A stretch of DNA of 64,000 bases, taken from contig DASUZK010000030.1 of NCBI GenBank assembly GCA_036376915.1, forward strand, positions 26,938-90,937, written 5' to 3'. The position numbers and the translations under genes were made by a program. The stretch comes from VRUE01 sp036376915 (GTDB lineage Bacteria > Actinomycetota > Thermoleophilia > Solirubrobacterales > 70-9). Below, one piece after another: positions 40,891-48,846 of this stretch (position 1 is its first letter; each line of letters opens with the position of its first letter). The notes beneath the pieces were generated by a model. The model worked only from the letters and a program-made list of their open reading frames with translations, did not search any database and had not been told where the DNA came from.

Positions 40891-42179
40891 GATCGCGACC
40901 AGATCGCGCGGCTGAAGGAGTGCGCCTCGCGCTTCAGCGCGGCGGTGGCGCCTCGCTGGCGAACTTCCGCAATCAGCTCGGCCAGCCTCGGCACATCGTT
41001 TTCGTCCATGCCCAATCGAACCGCGGCGCTGACACCGAGACGGACCCCGAAGCCAAGTGAGTACGGGAGCTCGCGGAAGTTAGTCAGGATCAAGCATTCC
41101 TCGAGCCGCTCATAGGTGACGAAGGCCCGCTCCCGGTCGCGCTCGCAGATCCAGACGTGATGGGTGGGCGGAAGGTCCTCGCGCCGCCGCACGACCGGCA
41201 CGCCCCGATTGGCCAGCTCAGCCTCGAGGGCAGGTGCGATCACGAGCATCCGCTTGGAGTATTCGCTGAGCCAATCCGACCTGGTCAGCGTCAAGCCGGC
41301 CGCGTAGATGCTCGTCGCGTGCATGTTGGAGACGAAGGTCGAGACTCCTCCGGTCAGTTGCCGCCAGGTCTCATCCTCATGGCGGGTCGCGAGCAGCGCC
41401 TTCTGAGGGCCGGGAAAGTTCTTATGGACGCTTGCCACCATCAAGTCGAATCCCCAGTCGAACGGGTTTGGATGCTCCCCTGAGATGACATTCGAGAGGT
41501 ACTGCGAGGCATCGAATATGCTCGATGACCTCGCGATCCCGGCGAGCTGGCTGAAGTCCTCGAAGACCAAACCCTCGCTGCGATCGACGAAGACGAAGTC
41601 GGGAGGTTGCTCGGCACAACGCGCGAGAGTCGCCTCGATGTCGATGCACATGCCGGCCTCGTCGACCGTCATCTCGACCACTTTGAGACCGAGGCGCTCG
41701 ATGATTGCCTGGCCTGACATGTGTCCGCCGGCTCGAGTTGGAAGGAGAAGCACGGTCTGGCCGGAACGCGCCATCGCCATGAAGAGGACGATGTGCGCGT
41801 GGAGGCCCGACAACGGGCGAAGCGTGGCATCGGCGGCACCCAGCGCCCGGGCCCAGGCGGTGTAGATGTCTCGCACGTCTTTCTCGACCGTCTGGCGACC
41901 CGCGAACTGAATCGGGGTTTCGAGTCGTTGTGCGCGATTTCGAGTCTTGTCGCTGTTGTAGACGCCATGCATCGCGCTTGCCGCAGGCGCGATGTCCTCA
42001 GCAAACGGAAAGTTCTCAACAGGATTCAGGACCAGCGACGACCTCAAAAGCTGCTCTTGGCGCCTCAGCGAGGCGCGTAGGCTTGCGGACAAGTTTTGGG
42101 CAACTGCCGATAATTCCCAGTTATCCCCACCCGGCGCCATGGTCGGGATACTAGTAATTTCCTGAATAAGGCCAGTCAC
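40887..42179 (-). CDS. Serine hydroxymethyltransferase-like PLP enzyme
   Basis: 430 residues from a GTG at 42179 (an ATG at 42140 is also possible). SHMT features: VLNPVENFPF (cf. ASENF), PLSGLHAHIVLFMAMARSGQ, IFDASQYLSNVISGEHPNPF and the PLP lysine in ASVHKNFPGPQKALL. The SHMT His in D-x-A-H is replaced by Gln (DASQ), and overall divergence suggests a changed reaction, for example a transaldolase or threonine aldolase. The right inverted repeat encodes DNWELSA near residues 19-25. The first 18 codons therefore lie outside the invertible segment. Confidence 0.82.
   Translation of the reverse strand: MTGLIQEITSIPTMAPGGDNWELSAVAQNLSASLRASLRRQEQLLRSSLVLNPVENFPFAEDIAPAASAMHGVYNSDKTRNRAQRLETPIQFAGRQTVEKDVRDIYTAWARALGAADATLRPLSGLHAHIVLFMAMARSGQTVLLLPTRAGGHMSGQAIIERLGLKVVEMTVDEAGMCIDIEATLARCAEQPPDFVFVDRSEGLVFEDFSQLAGIARSSSIFDASQYLSNVISGEHPNPFDWGFDLMVASVHKNFPGPQKALLATRHEDETWRQLTGGVSTFVSNMHATSIYAAGLTLTRSDWLSEYSKRMLVIAPALEAELANRGVPVVRRREDLPPTHHVWICERDRERAFVTYERLEECLILTNFRELPYSLGFGVRLGVSAAVRLGMDENDVPRLAELIAEVRQRGATAALKREAHSFSRAIWSRS
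42106..42125 (-). repeat. Right inverted repeat, dif-like recombination site
   Basis: Exact reverse complement of the left copy at 37378-37397. It lies within the 5' coding part of the SHMT-like gene. The base flanking the outer arm differs from the left copy (G instead of C), so identity is limited to 20 bp. Confidence 0.85.
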
Positions 42180-42196
42180 GAACCTAGTCGCCGTCG

Positions 42197-42973
42197 ATGT
42201 CAGGTCTATCTATGTACGGTCAGAGAGAGACGGGCATCGAGCCGACGAGCAGGGCAGCCAGGGACGCGGTCAAGCACCTGCTGGCGAGGGTGGGAATTTG
42301 GTTCGGCAGGCCGAACGACCTATCCGTCGACTATCACGTCGCCGCGCTGCTGAGGCAACACGCGGCCGATTGCGTAGTCGACGTCGGCGCCAACGTCGGC
42401 CAGTTCGCGACGGCGATCAGGCGGGCCGGATATCGCGGCCCCATCATCTCCTTCGAGCCGGTGCCGGAGGCGTTTGCGGAGCTTCAGGACCGCAGCGCCT
42501 CCGACCCAGACTGGACGGCACAGAGGGTCGCTGCCGGCGACCGGCCCGGCGCCCTCGAGTTGAACGTCTCCGAAGCCTCCAACATCTCGTCGTTTCTCGA
42601 AGTCAAAGAGGAGTATGTCGCCGGCCGTCCTCCAGCCCGGGTGCGTCGGACCGAACGGGTACCGATAGCGACGATCGACGACCTACTGCGCGAGGCGCCT
42701 TATGAGCGGATCTTCCTGAAGACCGACACGCAGGGCTACGACCTGAAGGTGCTCGCCGGGGCCGGTCTAACGGTCGATCGCACGATCGGAATCCAGATCG
42801 AGCTGTCGGTCGTGGCGATCTACGAGGGCATGCCGAACTATGTCGAGGCGCTCGCCGTCCTGCATGAGCTCGGGTTCGCTCTCACCGGCATGTACCGGGT
42901 CCCTTCATTTCAGGTTCATGAGTACGACGGCGTCTTCCTTCGTCACGAGCTGATCTCACCGGAATCCACTTAG
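42197..42973 (+). CDS. FkbM family methyltransferase
   Basis: 258 residues. SAM-binding motif CVVDVGANVGQFATAIRRAG, then ISFEPVPEAFAELQ and the family-specific ERIFLKTDTQGYDLKVLAGA. FkbM enzymes O-methylate sugars or small molecules. The ATG lies only 17 bp from the divergent SHMT-like start, so the promoters must overlap the coding ends, or one of the genes starts further in (for example Met 42212). Confidence 0.9.
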   Translation: MSGLSMYGQRETGIEPTSRAARDAVKHLLARVGIWFGRPNDLSVDYHVAALLRQHAADCVVDVGANVGQFATAIRRAGYRGPIISFEPVPEAFAELQDRSASDPDWTAQRVAAGDRPGALELNVSEASNISSFLEVKEEYVAGRPPARVRRTERVPIATIDDLLREAPYERIFLKTDTQGYDLKVLAGAGLTVDRTIGIQIELSVVAIYEGMPNYVEALAVLHELGFALTGMYRVPSFQVHEYDGVFLRHELISPEST

Positions 42974-42976
42974 GCG

Positions 42977-43765
42977 TCATGAAAGCATTGCGCAGAGATC
43001 GACCTCGATGAAATAGGTCGGCAGGCTCGGGTCTTGCTGTCGAGCAGACCACCACGACCGAAGACGCTCGCTCGCCGGGGCGGGCAGGCAATCCAGCATC
43101 CACGACATCGTGCCGGCGAAGTAATCGGTGAACTCGTCCGGGAATGGACTGCTCCGCTCGAATAGCGCGAAGGAGAAATCTCGCTGCGTAAACGGCGCAC
43201 GCTCGATGCTCGCATAGAGCCTGTCGAGGTCGTAGTGCCGAAACTCGTGACTCTCGGTCATGGCGACACGGAGCGAGCTCTCGATGAGCACGCGGTCGTC
43301 CGAGCTCATGGGGCCAAATCGCATTCCCCCGCCGTCGTATTGCCTGACCACGACATGCCCTGGTCTACGCGCAAGGGAATCGAGGAGGTGGTCGAGTTGA
43401 CCCAGGTATGACGAGACGTTGAACATCAGAGTTAGATCTGCGTCTGGCAAGGTGAACGGCGGAGCATTGAGGTCAACCTGCTGAAAGCTGGCTTGGCGGG
43501 GCCAGGTCTCAGAACGTTGTGACGCCTCAGCGAGGGACGACTCATTGGAGTCCAGGCCGATGAACTCGCAGTCGGGTGGGAGGATCTCGTTCAGCACATC
43601 GAGCCATAGTCCCGTCCCGCAGCCCACGTCGAGGACGCGCGAAGGCCGTAGCGCAGCGAGGTGTTGACAGAACGCGCGACGCTCCCGCAATTTCGCGCGA
43701 TGGTGAGCTTCGAGCCACCTGCCTCCCGCGGGTGGCAAGCTGCTCAGATCCTGCCCCTGAGTCAT
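42977..43765 (-). CDS. Class I SAM-dependent methyltransferase
   Basis: 262 residues. Motif I is VLDVGCGTGLWLDVL, followed by FIGLDSNESSLAEA and LTLMFNVSSYLGQ, the Methyltransf_11/25 pattern. AAGGAG lies five bases before the ATG at 43765. It is convergent with the FkbM gene (3 bp apart), and both may belong to the accessory region that starts with the recombinase. Substrate unknown. Confidence 0.88.
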   Translation of the reverse strand: MTQGQDLSSLPPAGGRWLEAHHRAKLRERRAFCQHLAALRPSRVLDVGCGTGLWLDVLNEILPPDCEFIGLDSNESSLAEASQRSETWPRQASFQQVDLNAPPFTLPDADLTLMFNVSSYLGQLDHLLDSLARRPGHVVVRQYDGGGMRFGPMSSDDRVLIESSLRVAMTESHEFRHYDLDRLYASIERAPFTQRDFSFALFERSSPFPDEFTDYFAGTMSWMLDCLPAPASERLRSWWSARQQDPSLPTYFIEVDLCAMLS

Positions 43766-43862
43766 AGATGCTCCTTGGTCCCGATTCGCAGGGAGACTAG
43801 TCAATTCCTATACGACACAATCCTTGCACCCGACCAATGCTGATTCGCAGGCACTCTAAGAG

Positions 43863-43935
43863 GGTGGACGACCGGATTCGAACCGGCGACCGCCTGGACC
43901 ACAACCAGGAGCTCTACCAGCTGAGCTACGTCCAC
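43863..43935 (-). tRNA. tRNA-His (GTG)
   Basis: The minus strand folds as a cloverleaf: acceptor GTGGACG/CGTCCAC, D-arm GCTCAGCTGGTAGAGC, anticodon loop TTGTGGT with GTG, and T-arm GGTTCGAATCC. The base before position 1 is G (43936), as required for the G-1 of tRNA-His, and the discriminator is C. CCA is not encoded. Its 3' end faces the recombinase island. Confidence 0.95.
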
Positions 43936-43944
43936 CGCGTGGCT

Positions 43945-44706
43945 TCAATCTAGCGGGCTGGCGAGTGGGGCGGCGGGGCTAGTTGGCGCGGTGGGGGCCT
44001 CGACCATGGCTACGAAAGCTCTGAGGCCGGGGCTCGTGCGGGCGACGAGGTCGGACTCTGCCGCCTCGGCCTGCTCGGGCAGTGCCGCTGCGCCGTCGCC
44101 GCCGAGGGCCCCATGGGCCTCGCGAACCATCTCCGGCACTGCCAGCCAGGCCTCCAGGAGGGCGAAGTCGGCCTCGGGATGGAAGAGGACTCCCCAGGCG
44201 CTTCCCTTGCGGAAGGCCTGGACCTCGGTCTGGGCCGAGCGGGCCAGGTGCTGGGCGCCGTCGGGCAGGTCGAAGACGTCGCCGTGCCAGTGCAGGACGG
44301 TCGTGCTCGGGGCCAGGGCACCGAGGATCGGGTCCTCGGGATCGAGGACCTCGACCGGGGCGAAGCCGAGCTCCGGCCTCTCCCCCGGCCTCACCTCCGT
44401 TCCGAGCGCTCGAGCCAGCAGCTGTGCACCTAAGCAGATGCCGAGCAGGGGCATCTCGCGGCGCAGCGCCTCGGCGAGCCACTCGCGCTCGGCTGCGAGG
44501 CCCGGATGACGCTCGGTGTCGTCGACGCTCATCGGGCCGCCCATGATCACGGCGCCTGCTACCTCATCGTGATCGGGCAGCGCCTGGCCGGCAAGCGGTT
44601 TGACCGTGCGCTCGGCGAGCTTGCCGCAAGCGTCGAGGATCCGGTGCGGTCCCTCCCAGGGCACGTGCTGGATCACCAGCAGGGTCGGTCGGTCGTCCAG
44701 GCTCAT
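43945..44706 (-). CDS. Class I glutamine amidotransferase-like protein
   Basis: 253 residues. The nucleophile elbow GICLGAQLLARALG and the His-Glu pair in LFHPEADF form the GATase class I triad. GAVIMGGPMSVDD is also typical of the stand-alone GuaA-like family. It hydrolyses glutamine or gamma-glutamyl substrates; without a synthase partner nearby it could be a gamma-glutamyl hydrolase type. Divergent from the 44741 gene. Confidence 0.9.
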   Translation of the reverse strand: MSLDDRPTLLVIQHVPWEGPHRILDACGKLAERTVKPLAGQALPDHDEVAGAVIMGGPMSVDDTERHPGLAAEREWLAEALRREMPLLGICLGAQLLARALGTEVRPGERPELGFAPVEVLDPEDPILGALAPSTTVLHWHGDVFDLPDGAQHLARSAQTEVQAFRKGSAWGVLFHPEADFALLEAWLAVPEMVREAHGALGGDGAAALPEQAEAAESDLVARTSPGLRAFVAMVEAPTAPTSPAAPLASPLD

Positions 44707-44740
44707 CGCGCCTCAGGCTAGCCGCGCTACGGTTGGGGCG

Positions 44741-44989
44741 ATGGCCAAGCGACGCGGGATTGCGATCTTCCGGCCGAGCCCGGCCGCAACCGCCGTCGGG
44801 GCGCACGCTCGCGGGGCGATGGCGGTTGGCGCCCTCGCCGTGGGCGCCGCGGCCGTGGGCGGGTTCGCGATCGGGCGGCTCAGCGTGGGGCGCCTGGCAG
44901 TCGGCCGGGCCACGGTGGGCAAGCTGAAGGTCGAGGAGCTGGAAATCGGCCGCCTCCACGTCCGGGACGATGCCGGCAGCAGGACGTAA
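44741..44989 (+). CDS. Small repeat protein with VG-x-L/A units (beta-helix-like)
   Basis: 82 residues. After a short basic start, the middle repeats a five-residue unit of the type A-V-G-x-L (VGALAVGAAAVGGFAIGRL, then SVGRLAVGRATVGKL). The regular small-hydrophobic-glycine pattern suggests a short left-handed or bactofilin-like beta-helix. Function unknown. The gene is divergent from the amidotransferase. Confidence 0.65.
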   Translation: MAKRRGIAIFRPSPAATAVGAHARGAMAVGALAVGAAAVGGFAIGRLSVGRLAVGRATVGKLKVEELEIGRLHVRDDAGSRT

Positions 44990-45025
44990 CCGACTTTGAC
45001 CACGCTGGGGTGGGGTGAAAGTCGG

Positions 45026-46018
45026 ATGCGCGGGCTCGCAGCCGTGGCGATCGTCGCGGGGGTGACCGCCGCCGCTCTCCTGGGTGCCAGCCGGGGCGCC
45101 GCCATCGGCCCCTACCCCCCGCTCGGCACCTGCTCGGTCTTCCCCGACCCGCCCGCCGGCCTCCCAGCCAGCGCCCCCTCCCTCCCCAGCCAGGCAGCCT
45201 GGAACCAGGACGTCTCCAAGGCGCCCGTCGCTCCCGGCTCCGCCGCGACCATCGCCTACATCGATGCCCACGGCGGCAACCTCCTCCATCCCGACTTCGG
45301 CTCGCCGCGCGCCTACGGCTTCCCCTACGCGGTCGTCGGCACCGCTCAGCGCAAGCTGCCGATCCGCTACACCGCCTACGGTGAGGAGAGCGACCCCGGG
45401 CCGTTCCCGATCCCGGCTGGCGCTCCGGTCGAGGGTGGCAATCGCAGCGACGGCGACCGGCACGTGCTCGTCATCGATCGATCGCGCTGCGTCCTCTACG
45501 AGCTCTACCGCGCCTTCTTCAAGCGGAGCGGCTCCCCGCACTGGGACGCCGACTCGGGCGCGCGCTGGGACCTGCGCTCGACCGCGGGGCGTCCCGACTC
45601 CTGGACATCGGCTGACGCCGCGGGCCTGCCGATCTTCCCCGGGCTCGTCCGCTACGACGAGGTCGCGGCCGGTCACGTCGACCACGCGATCCGAGTCACC
45701 TTCGAGAGCACTCGCGACGCCTGGGTCCACCCCGCCTCGCATTGCGCCGGCGATACCACCGACCCGCGCGCCCCGGCGATGGGCACCCGCCTGCGGCTCA
45801 AAGCGAGCTACGGCCTCGGCGGTTTCGGCGACGGCGCCCGCGTCATCGCCGAAGCGCTCAAGCGTTACGGGATGATCGTCGCCGACAACGGCTCCAACTG
45901 GTTCTTCGGCGGTAGCAGCGACCGGCGCTGGGACGACGAGAACCTGAACCAGCTGAAGCGCATCCCCGGCAGCGCCTTCGAGGTCATCAAGAGCGCTGCC
46001 CGGCCGCACGTCTGCTGA
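45026..46018 (+). CDS. Secreted protein of unknown function
   Basis: About 330 residues from the ATG at 45026. A signal peptide (LAAVAIVAGVTAAALLGASRG) is followed by a proline-rich stretch. The body has conserved-looking pieces NQDVSKAPVAPGSAATIAYI, RHVLVIDRSRCVLYELYRAF and HPASHCAGDTTDPRAPAMG. Four cysteines could form disulfides. I have seen such proteins among soil actinobacteria annotated only as hypothetical. It is probably extracellular. No catalytic motif can be named. Confidence 0.75.
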   Translation: MRGLAAVAIVAGVTAAALLGASRGAAIGPYPPLGTCSVFPDPPAGLPASAPSLPSQAAWNQDVSKAPVAPGSAATIAYIDAHGGNLLHPDFGSPRAYGFPYAVVGTAQRKLPIRYTAYGEESDPGPFPIPAGAPVEGGNRSDGDRHVLVIDRSRCVLYELYRAFFKRSGSPHWDADSGARWDLRSTAGRPDSWTSADAAGLPIFPGLVRYDEVAAGHVDHAIRVTFESTRDAWVHPASHCAGDTTDPRAPAMGTRLRLKASYGLGGFGDGARVIAEALKRYGMIVADNGSNWFFGGSSDRRWDDENLNQLKRIPGSAFEVIKSAARPHVC

Positions 46019-46024
46019 GCGGCC

Positions 46025-46612
46025 CTACGCGTTCAGCTGCACGTGGTGGAAGTCCGCCCGCAACCGCGAGCGCAGCTCGGCCGCCGCTTCGCCGGCGGCC
46101 TCCGCCTCCCCGCTCACCAGCACCACCTCGGTCGCCGGATAGCTCTGCAGCTGATCCTCGACCGCCTGCACGACGTCCTCGTCCCCCACCCGCGCTTCCG
46201 CCGTCACGCCCGCCTTCGCCAGCGCCGCCAGCGTTACCACCAGCCGCTGCTGGGCTCGGTGCCTCGCGCCCTCGACGTCGGATGCCCAGCGATCCATGAA
46301 GCCGATCCGCGCCGGCACCAGGACCCGCACCTCGCCTCCGTGCGGCCGGTCGATCCCCGCCGTGCGCACGATCCGCGCCACGTCCCCCGGCTCCTCCACC
46401 GCATCGGCCGCGACAATCAACACGCGATGCCCGTCCCCCTCGCCCCCGGACCCGATCGGTCCCCGAGGTCGCTGTCGCGCCGCCACCACCAGCAACGCCA
46501 GCACGGCGAGAGCCCCGACCGCGACTCCGAGAGCCGGGCCGGCCAGGAGGAACCCCGCGACGATCGGCACGACGAGCGCAGTGACGATCAGCGGCAGCTT
46601 CCAGGGCGCCAT
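46025..46612 (-). CDS. Membrane-anchored UspA-like protein
   Basis: 195 residues. Two N-terminal membrane helices (about residues 5-25 and 27-45), then a Rossmann-like domain: VLIVAADAVEEPGDVARIV, EVRVLVPARIGF and a C-terminal ATEVVLVSGEAEA. The fold looks like a universal stress protein lacking the full ATP-binding G-x2-G-x9-G motif. It mirrors, with reversed domain order, the protein at 30286. Convergent with the secreted protein gene. Confidence 0.68.
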   Translation of the reverse strand: MAPWKLPLIVTALVVPIVAGFLLAGPALGVAVGALAVLALLVVAARQRPRGPIGSGGEGDGHRVLIVAADAVEEPGDVARIVRTAGIDRPHGGEVRVLVPARIGFMDRWASDVEGARHRAQQRLVVTLAALAKAGVTAEARVGDEDVVQAVEDQLQSYPATEVVLVSGEAEAAGEAAAELRSRLRADFHHVQLNA

Positions 46613-46683
46613 CGAACCAGCTTGTCAGGCCGCGCCCGGGGCGCGGTCTCCGCGAGGGAGATCCGCGCCCCGTCGCACGCGAC

Positions 46684-46818
46684 CTACGCCCTGCGCGTGC
46701 CGAGTCGGGGCAGCAAGAGCATCGCCAGCCCGATCAGGACCACGATGATCCCGAGCACGTAGTGGACGAGGATCGCCAAGACGATCCCGATGATGATCAA
46801 CAGAATTGATAGCTCCAT
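46684..46818 (-). CDS. DUF6131 family small membrane protein
   Basis: 44 residues. The minus strand from the ATG at 46818 reads MELSILLIIIGIVLAILVHY, followed by a second hydrophobic segment (LGIIVVLIGLAMLLLP) and a basic tail. This is the DUF6131 pattern, a two-helix peptide common in actinobacteria. A good sigma-B-type promoter lies immediately upstream, which strengthens the call for such a short frame. Confidence 0.8.
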   Translation of the reverse strand: MELSILLIIIGIVLAILVHYVLGIIVVLIGLAMLLLPRLGTRRA

Positions 46819-46827
46819 GCCGCAGAG

Positions 46828-46853
46828 CTACCCGCCGGAATAAGACGACAAAC
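46828..46853 (-). promoter_or_regulatory. Sigma-B-type promoter of the DUF6131 gene
   Basis: Minus strand GTTTGT (46853-46848), 14 bases, GGGTAG (46833-46828), 9 bp before the ATG. Same design as the stress promoters at 26-31 kb. Confidence 0.65.
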
Positions 46854-46877
46854 CAGTTCAGGTTCGACTGGAAGAAG

Positions 46878-47729
46878 CTAACCCCGGGTGCCGCCGCTGC
46901 TGCCGTCTGGCGACCAGCCCGGGCCGCGGAAGACGTGGCCGAGCTTGTGGCGCCAGCCCCTCGCCGCGCGCACGTCGCGAGCGATGTCGACGAACTCGTG
47001 GAAGGCGACCTTGGTCGGCCGGAAGGTGCGGATGTTCTTGGTCAGCCCATAGCGGGGCCGCTCGGTCTCGCCCTGGAAGGTGCCGAACATCCGGTCCCAG
47101 ATGATCAGGATGCCGCCGTAGTTGCGGTCGAGGTAGACCTCGTTGGAGCCGTGGTGCACGCGATGGTGCGAGGGCGTGTTGAAGAAGAGCTCGACTGGCG
47201 CCGGCAGCTTCTTCACCCGCTCGGTGTGGATCCAGAACTGGTAGATCAGGCTGATCGCCAGCTGGGTGAGGATCATCCAGGGCGCGAAGCCGAGCAGTGC
47301 CAGCGGTGCCCAGAAGGGCAACGCCGTCATCGGGGTCCACGTCTGGCGCAACGCGGTCGAGAGGTTGTAGTGCTGGGAGGAGTGGTGGACGACGTGGCTC
47401 GCCCAAAAGACCCGCACCTCGTGGTGGACGCGGTGGAACCAGTAGTAGGCGAGGTCGTCGGCGAAGAAGAGCAGGACGTAGGTCCACCACGCATCGGCCG
47501 GCATCCGCAGCGGCGTCAGCTCATAGAGGCCGGCGTAGGCGATCAGGACGACGAATTTCCAAACCGCGTTGATCGCGACGTTGCCGCCGCCCATGGTCAG
47601 GCTCGTCCGCGTGTCCTTGGACTCGTAGCCGACGAGATCGTCGTCGTCGCGCAGGTACTTGAAAGAGAGCAGCTCGGCGACGAGCAGCAGCACGAACGCC
47701 GGAATCGCGTAGTAGAGGACCTCGGCCAC
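46878..47729 (-). CDS. Sterol desaturase / fatty acid hydroxylase family protein
   Basis: 283 residues with about four membrane helices. The di-iron histidine boxes HRVHH, HVVHHSSQHYN and HHRVHH are all present. Such membrane enzymes hydroxylate or desaturate lipids, carotenoids or sterol-like substrates. The protein opens with hydrophobic helices and has no redox partner domain. Substrate unknown. Confidence 0.9.
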   Translation of the reverse strand: MAEVLYYAIPAFVLLLVAELLSFKYLRDDDDLVGYESKDTRTSLTMGGGNVAINAVWKFVVLIAYAGLYELTPLRMPADAWWTYVLLFFADDLAYYWFHRVHHEVRVFWASHVVHHSSQHYNLSTALRQTWTPMTALPFWAPLALLGFAPWMILTQLAISLIYQFWIHTERVKKLPAPVELFFNTPSHHRVHHGSNEVYLDRNYGGILIIWDRMFGTFQGETERPRYGLTKNIRTFRPTKVAFHEFVDIARDVRAARGWRHKLGHVFRGPGWSPDGSSGGTRG

Positions 47730-47755
47730 GAGTCAAATCTAGCGAGCGTCACCGG

Positions 47756-48754
47756 TCAAATCGCCAGCTGGCCGCTTGCCAGGCGTCGCGAGACGATGTC
47801 GGCCACCTCCTCCTCGGGCTCCTCGCCGTGCAGCTCGATCGCGTTGCGCTCGTACCCGCCGAGGTCGGCGAAGCTCTGGCACAGCTGCTCGATGGGTCCC
47901 CGCTCGAGCGGCACGCCTTCGCGACCCCGCACCCGCTCGATGCAGGTCGCGACCGGGGCGCGAAGCACCGCGTAGGCCACTGTGTGGCCCGCGCCCTCGA
48001 GCATCCCGGCGAGCGGCGGGAGGAACCAGCCTGGGATGACGATCCCGTCCACGATCGTCTCGTAGCCGGCGGCGGCGTAGCCGGCCGCGGCCCGGGCGAC
48101 GATGCCCATCACCACGCTGTTCTGCTCGTGAGACTCCGGCTTCCAGGGCTCGACGTAGCCCGAGCGGACGAAGCGGAAGAAGACGTCGGATTCGAGGTGG
48201 ACGGCGCGAGGGGAGCGCAAGGCGAGGATTCCGGCGACGGTGGTCTTTCCCACTCCGGGCGGCCCTGTCAGGACCAGAACAGGCGACTTCGAGGCACCCA
48301 GCGACTTGACGAAGTCGACGAAGACGAACCGATCCGTCGTCCGCCGGCCGACTTCGCGGTAGCCGGCTCTCTCGTAGAGCTTCCGGGCCGCGGCCTGCTC
48401 CTCGGTGGTGTCGAGCCGCACGCGCTCGAAGCCGAGCTCCCCGGCCCGGCCCTCCAGTGCCGCGAGGATGCGACGGCCAAGGCCCCGGCGCTGCCGATCC
48501 GGCCTCACCCGCATCCGGGTTATCTCCGCCTCCTCGGAGGAACGGCGCAACAGCCCGCCCATGCCCACCAGCGCACCACCGTCGAAGGCGAGGAGGAACT
48601 CGCCGCCGGGGTCGAGGTAGGTGCCCGCGATATCGCGAAGGTCGTCCTCCCACGGCCCTCGGCCGCCGTGGACACCGGCGCCCTCGAGCGCCGCATCATG
48701 AAGGCCCCAGACCGCCTCGGCGTCTTCGGGGCGATACGAACGCAGTTCGAACAC
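47756..48754 (-). CDS. GNAT acetyltransferase fused to a P-loop kinase-like domain
   Basis: 332 residues. Residues 1 to about 150 are GNAT: ITRMRVRPDRQRRGLGRRIL carries the acetyl-CoA Q/R-x-x-G-x-G/A loop, with AARKLYERAGYREVG at the end. From about residue 158, LVLTGPPGVGKTTVAGILA is a Walker A of the AAA/zeta-toxin-like small-molecule kinase type, followed by HLESDVFFRFVRSG. The two activities in one chain suggest modification of one small molecule, for example in resistance (inference). Confidence 0.85.
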   Translation of the reverse strand: MFELRSYRPEDAEAVWGLHDAALEGAGVHGGRGPWEDDLRDIAGTYLDPGGEFLLAFDGGALVGMGGLLRRSSEEAEITRMRVRPDRQRRGLGRRILAALEGRAGELGFERVRLDTTEEQAAARKLYERAGYREVGRRTTDRFVFVDFVKSLGASKSPVLVLTGPPGVGKTTVAGILALRSPRAVHLESDVFFRFVRSGYVEPWKPESHEQNSVVMGIVARAAAGYAAAGYETIVDGIVIPGWFLPPLAGMLEGAGHTVAYAVLRAPVATCIERVRGREGVPLERGPIEQLCQSFADLGGYERNAIELHGEEPEEEVADIVSRRLASGQLAI

Positions 48755-48846
48755 AGCACCCCAAGCGTAGTTCGAGGCGATGCCCTGTGAGGTCTACTGT
48801 TTGAGAGCCAGCTCGTCGACGAGCACCCCTGAAAGAGGAGAACGCC

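Larger units (their letters stand above)
37378..42125. other. Putative invertible DNA segment (phase switch)
   Basis: A 4.75-kb segment bounded by exact 20-bp inverted repeats, next to a tyrosine recombinase gene. It is completely filled by two convergent units: STAND ATPase (right-reading) and SHMT-like enzyme plus zinc dehydrogenase (left-reading). The SHMT-like reading frame crosses the right repeat and begins outside it. Inversion would join these outer codons to the STAND frame without a stop. There is no transposase and no target-site duplication, which argues against a transposon. Confidence 0.7.

Noticed and set aside
37378..42125. Reading the 20-bp inverted repeats as terminal repeats of a transposon
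   Set aside because: There is no transposase inside, no target-site duplication outside (flanks GGCGC and CCCAC), one repeat lies within coding sequence in frame, and the repeats have the arm-spacer-arm form of a tyrosine recombinase site.
36406..43936. Integration of the recombinase island at the 3' end of tRNA-His
   Set aside because: No copy of the tRNA-His 3' end was found on the recombinase side, and the recombinase is XerC/D-like with its own sites beside it.
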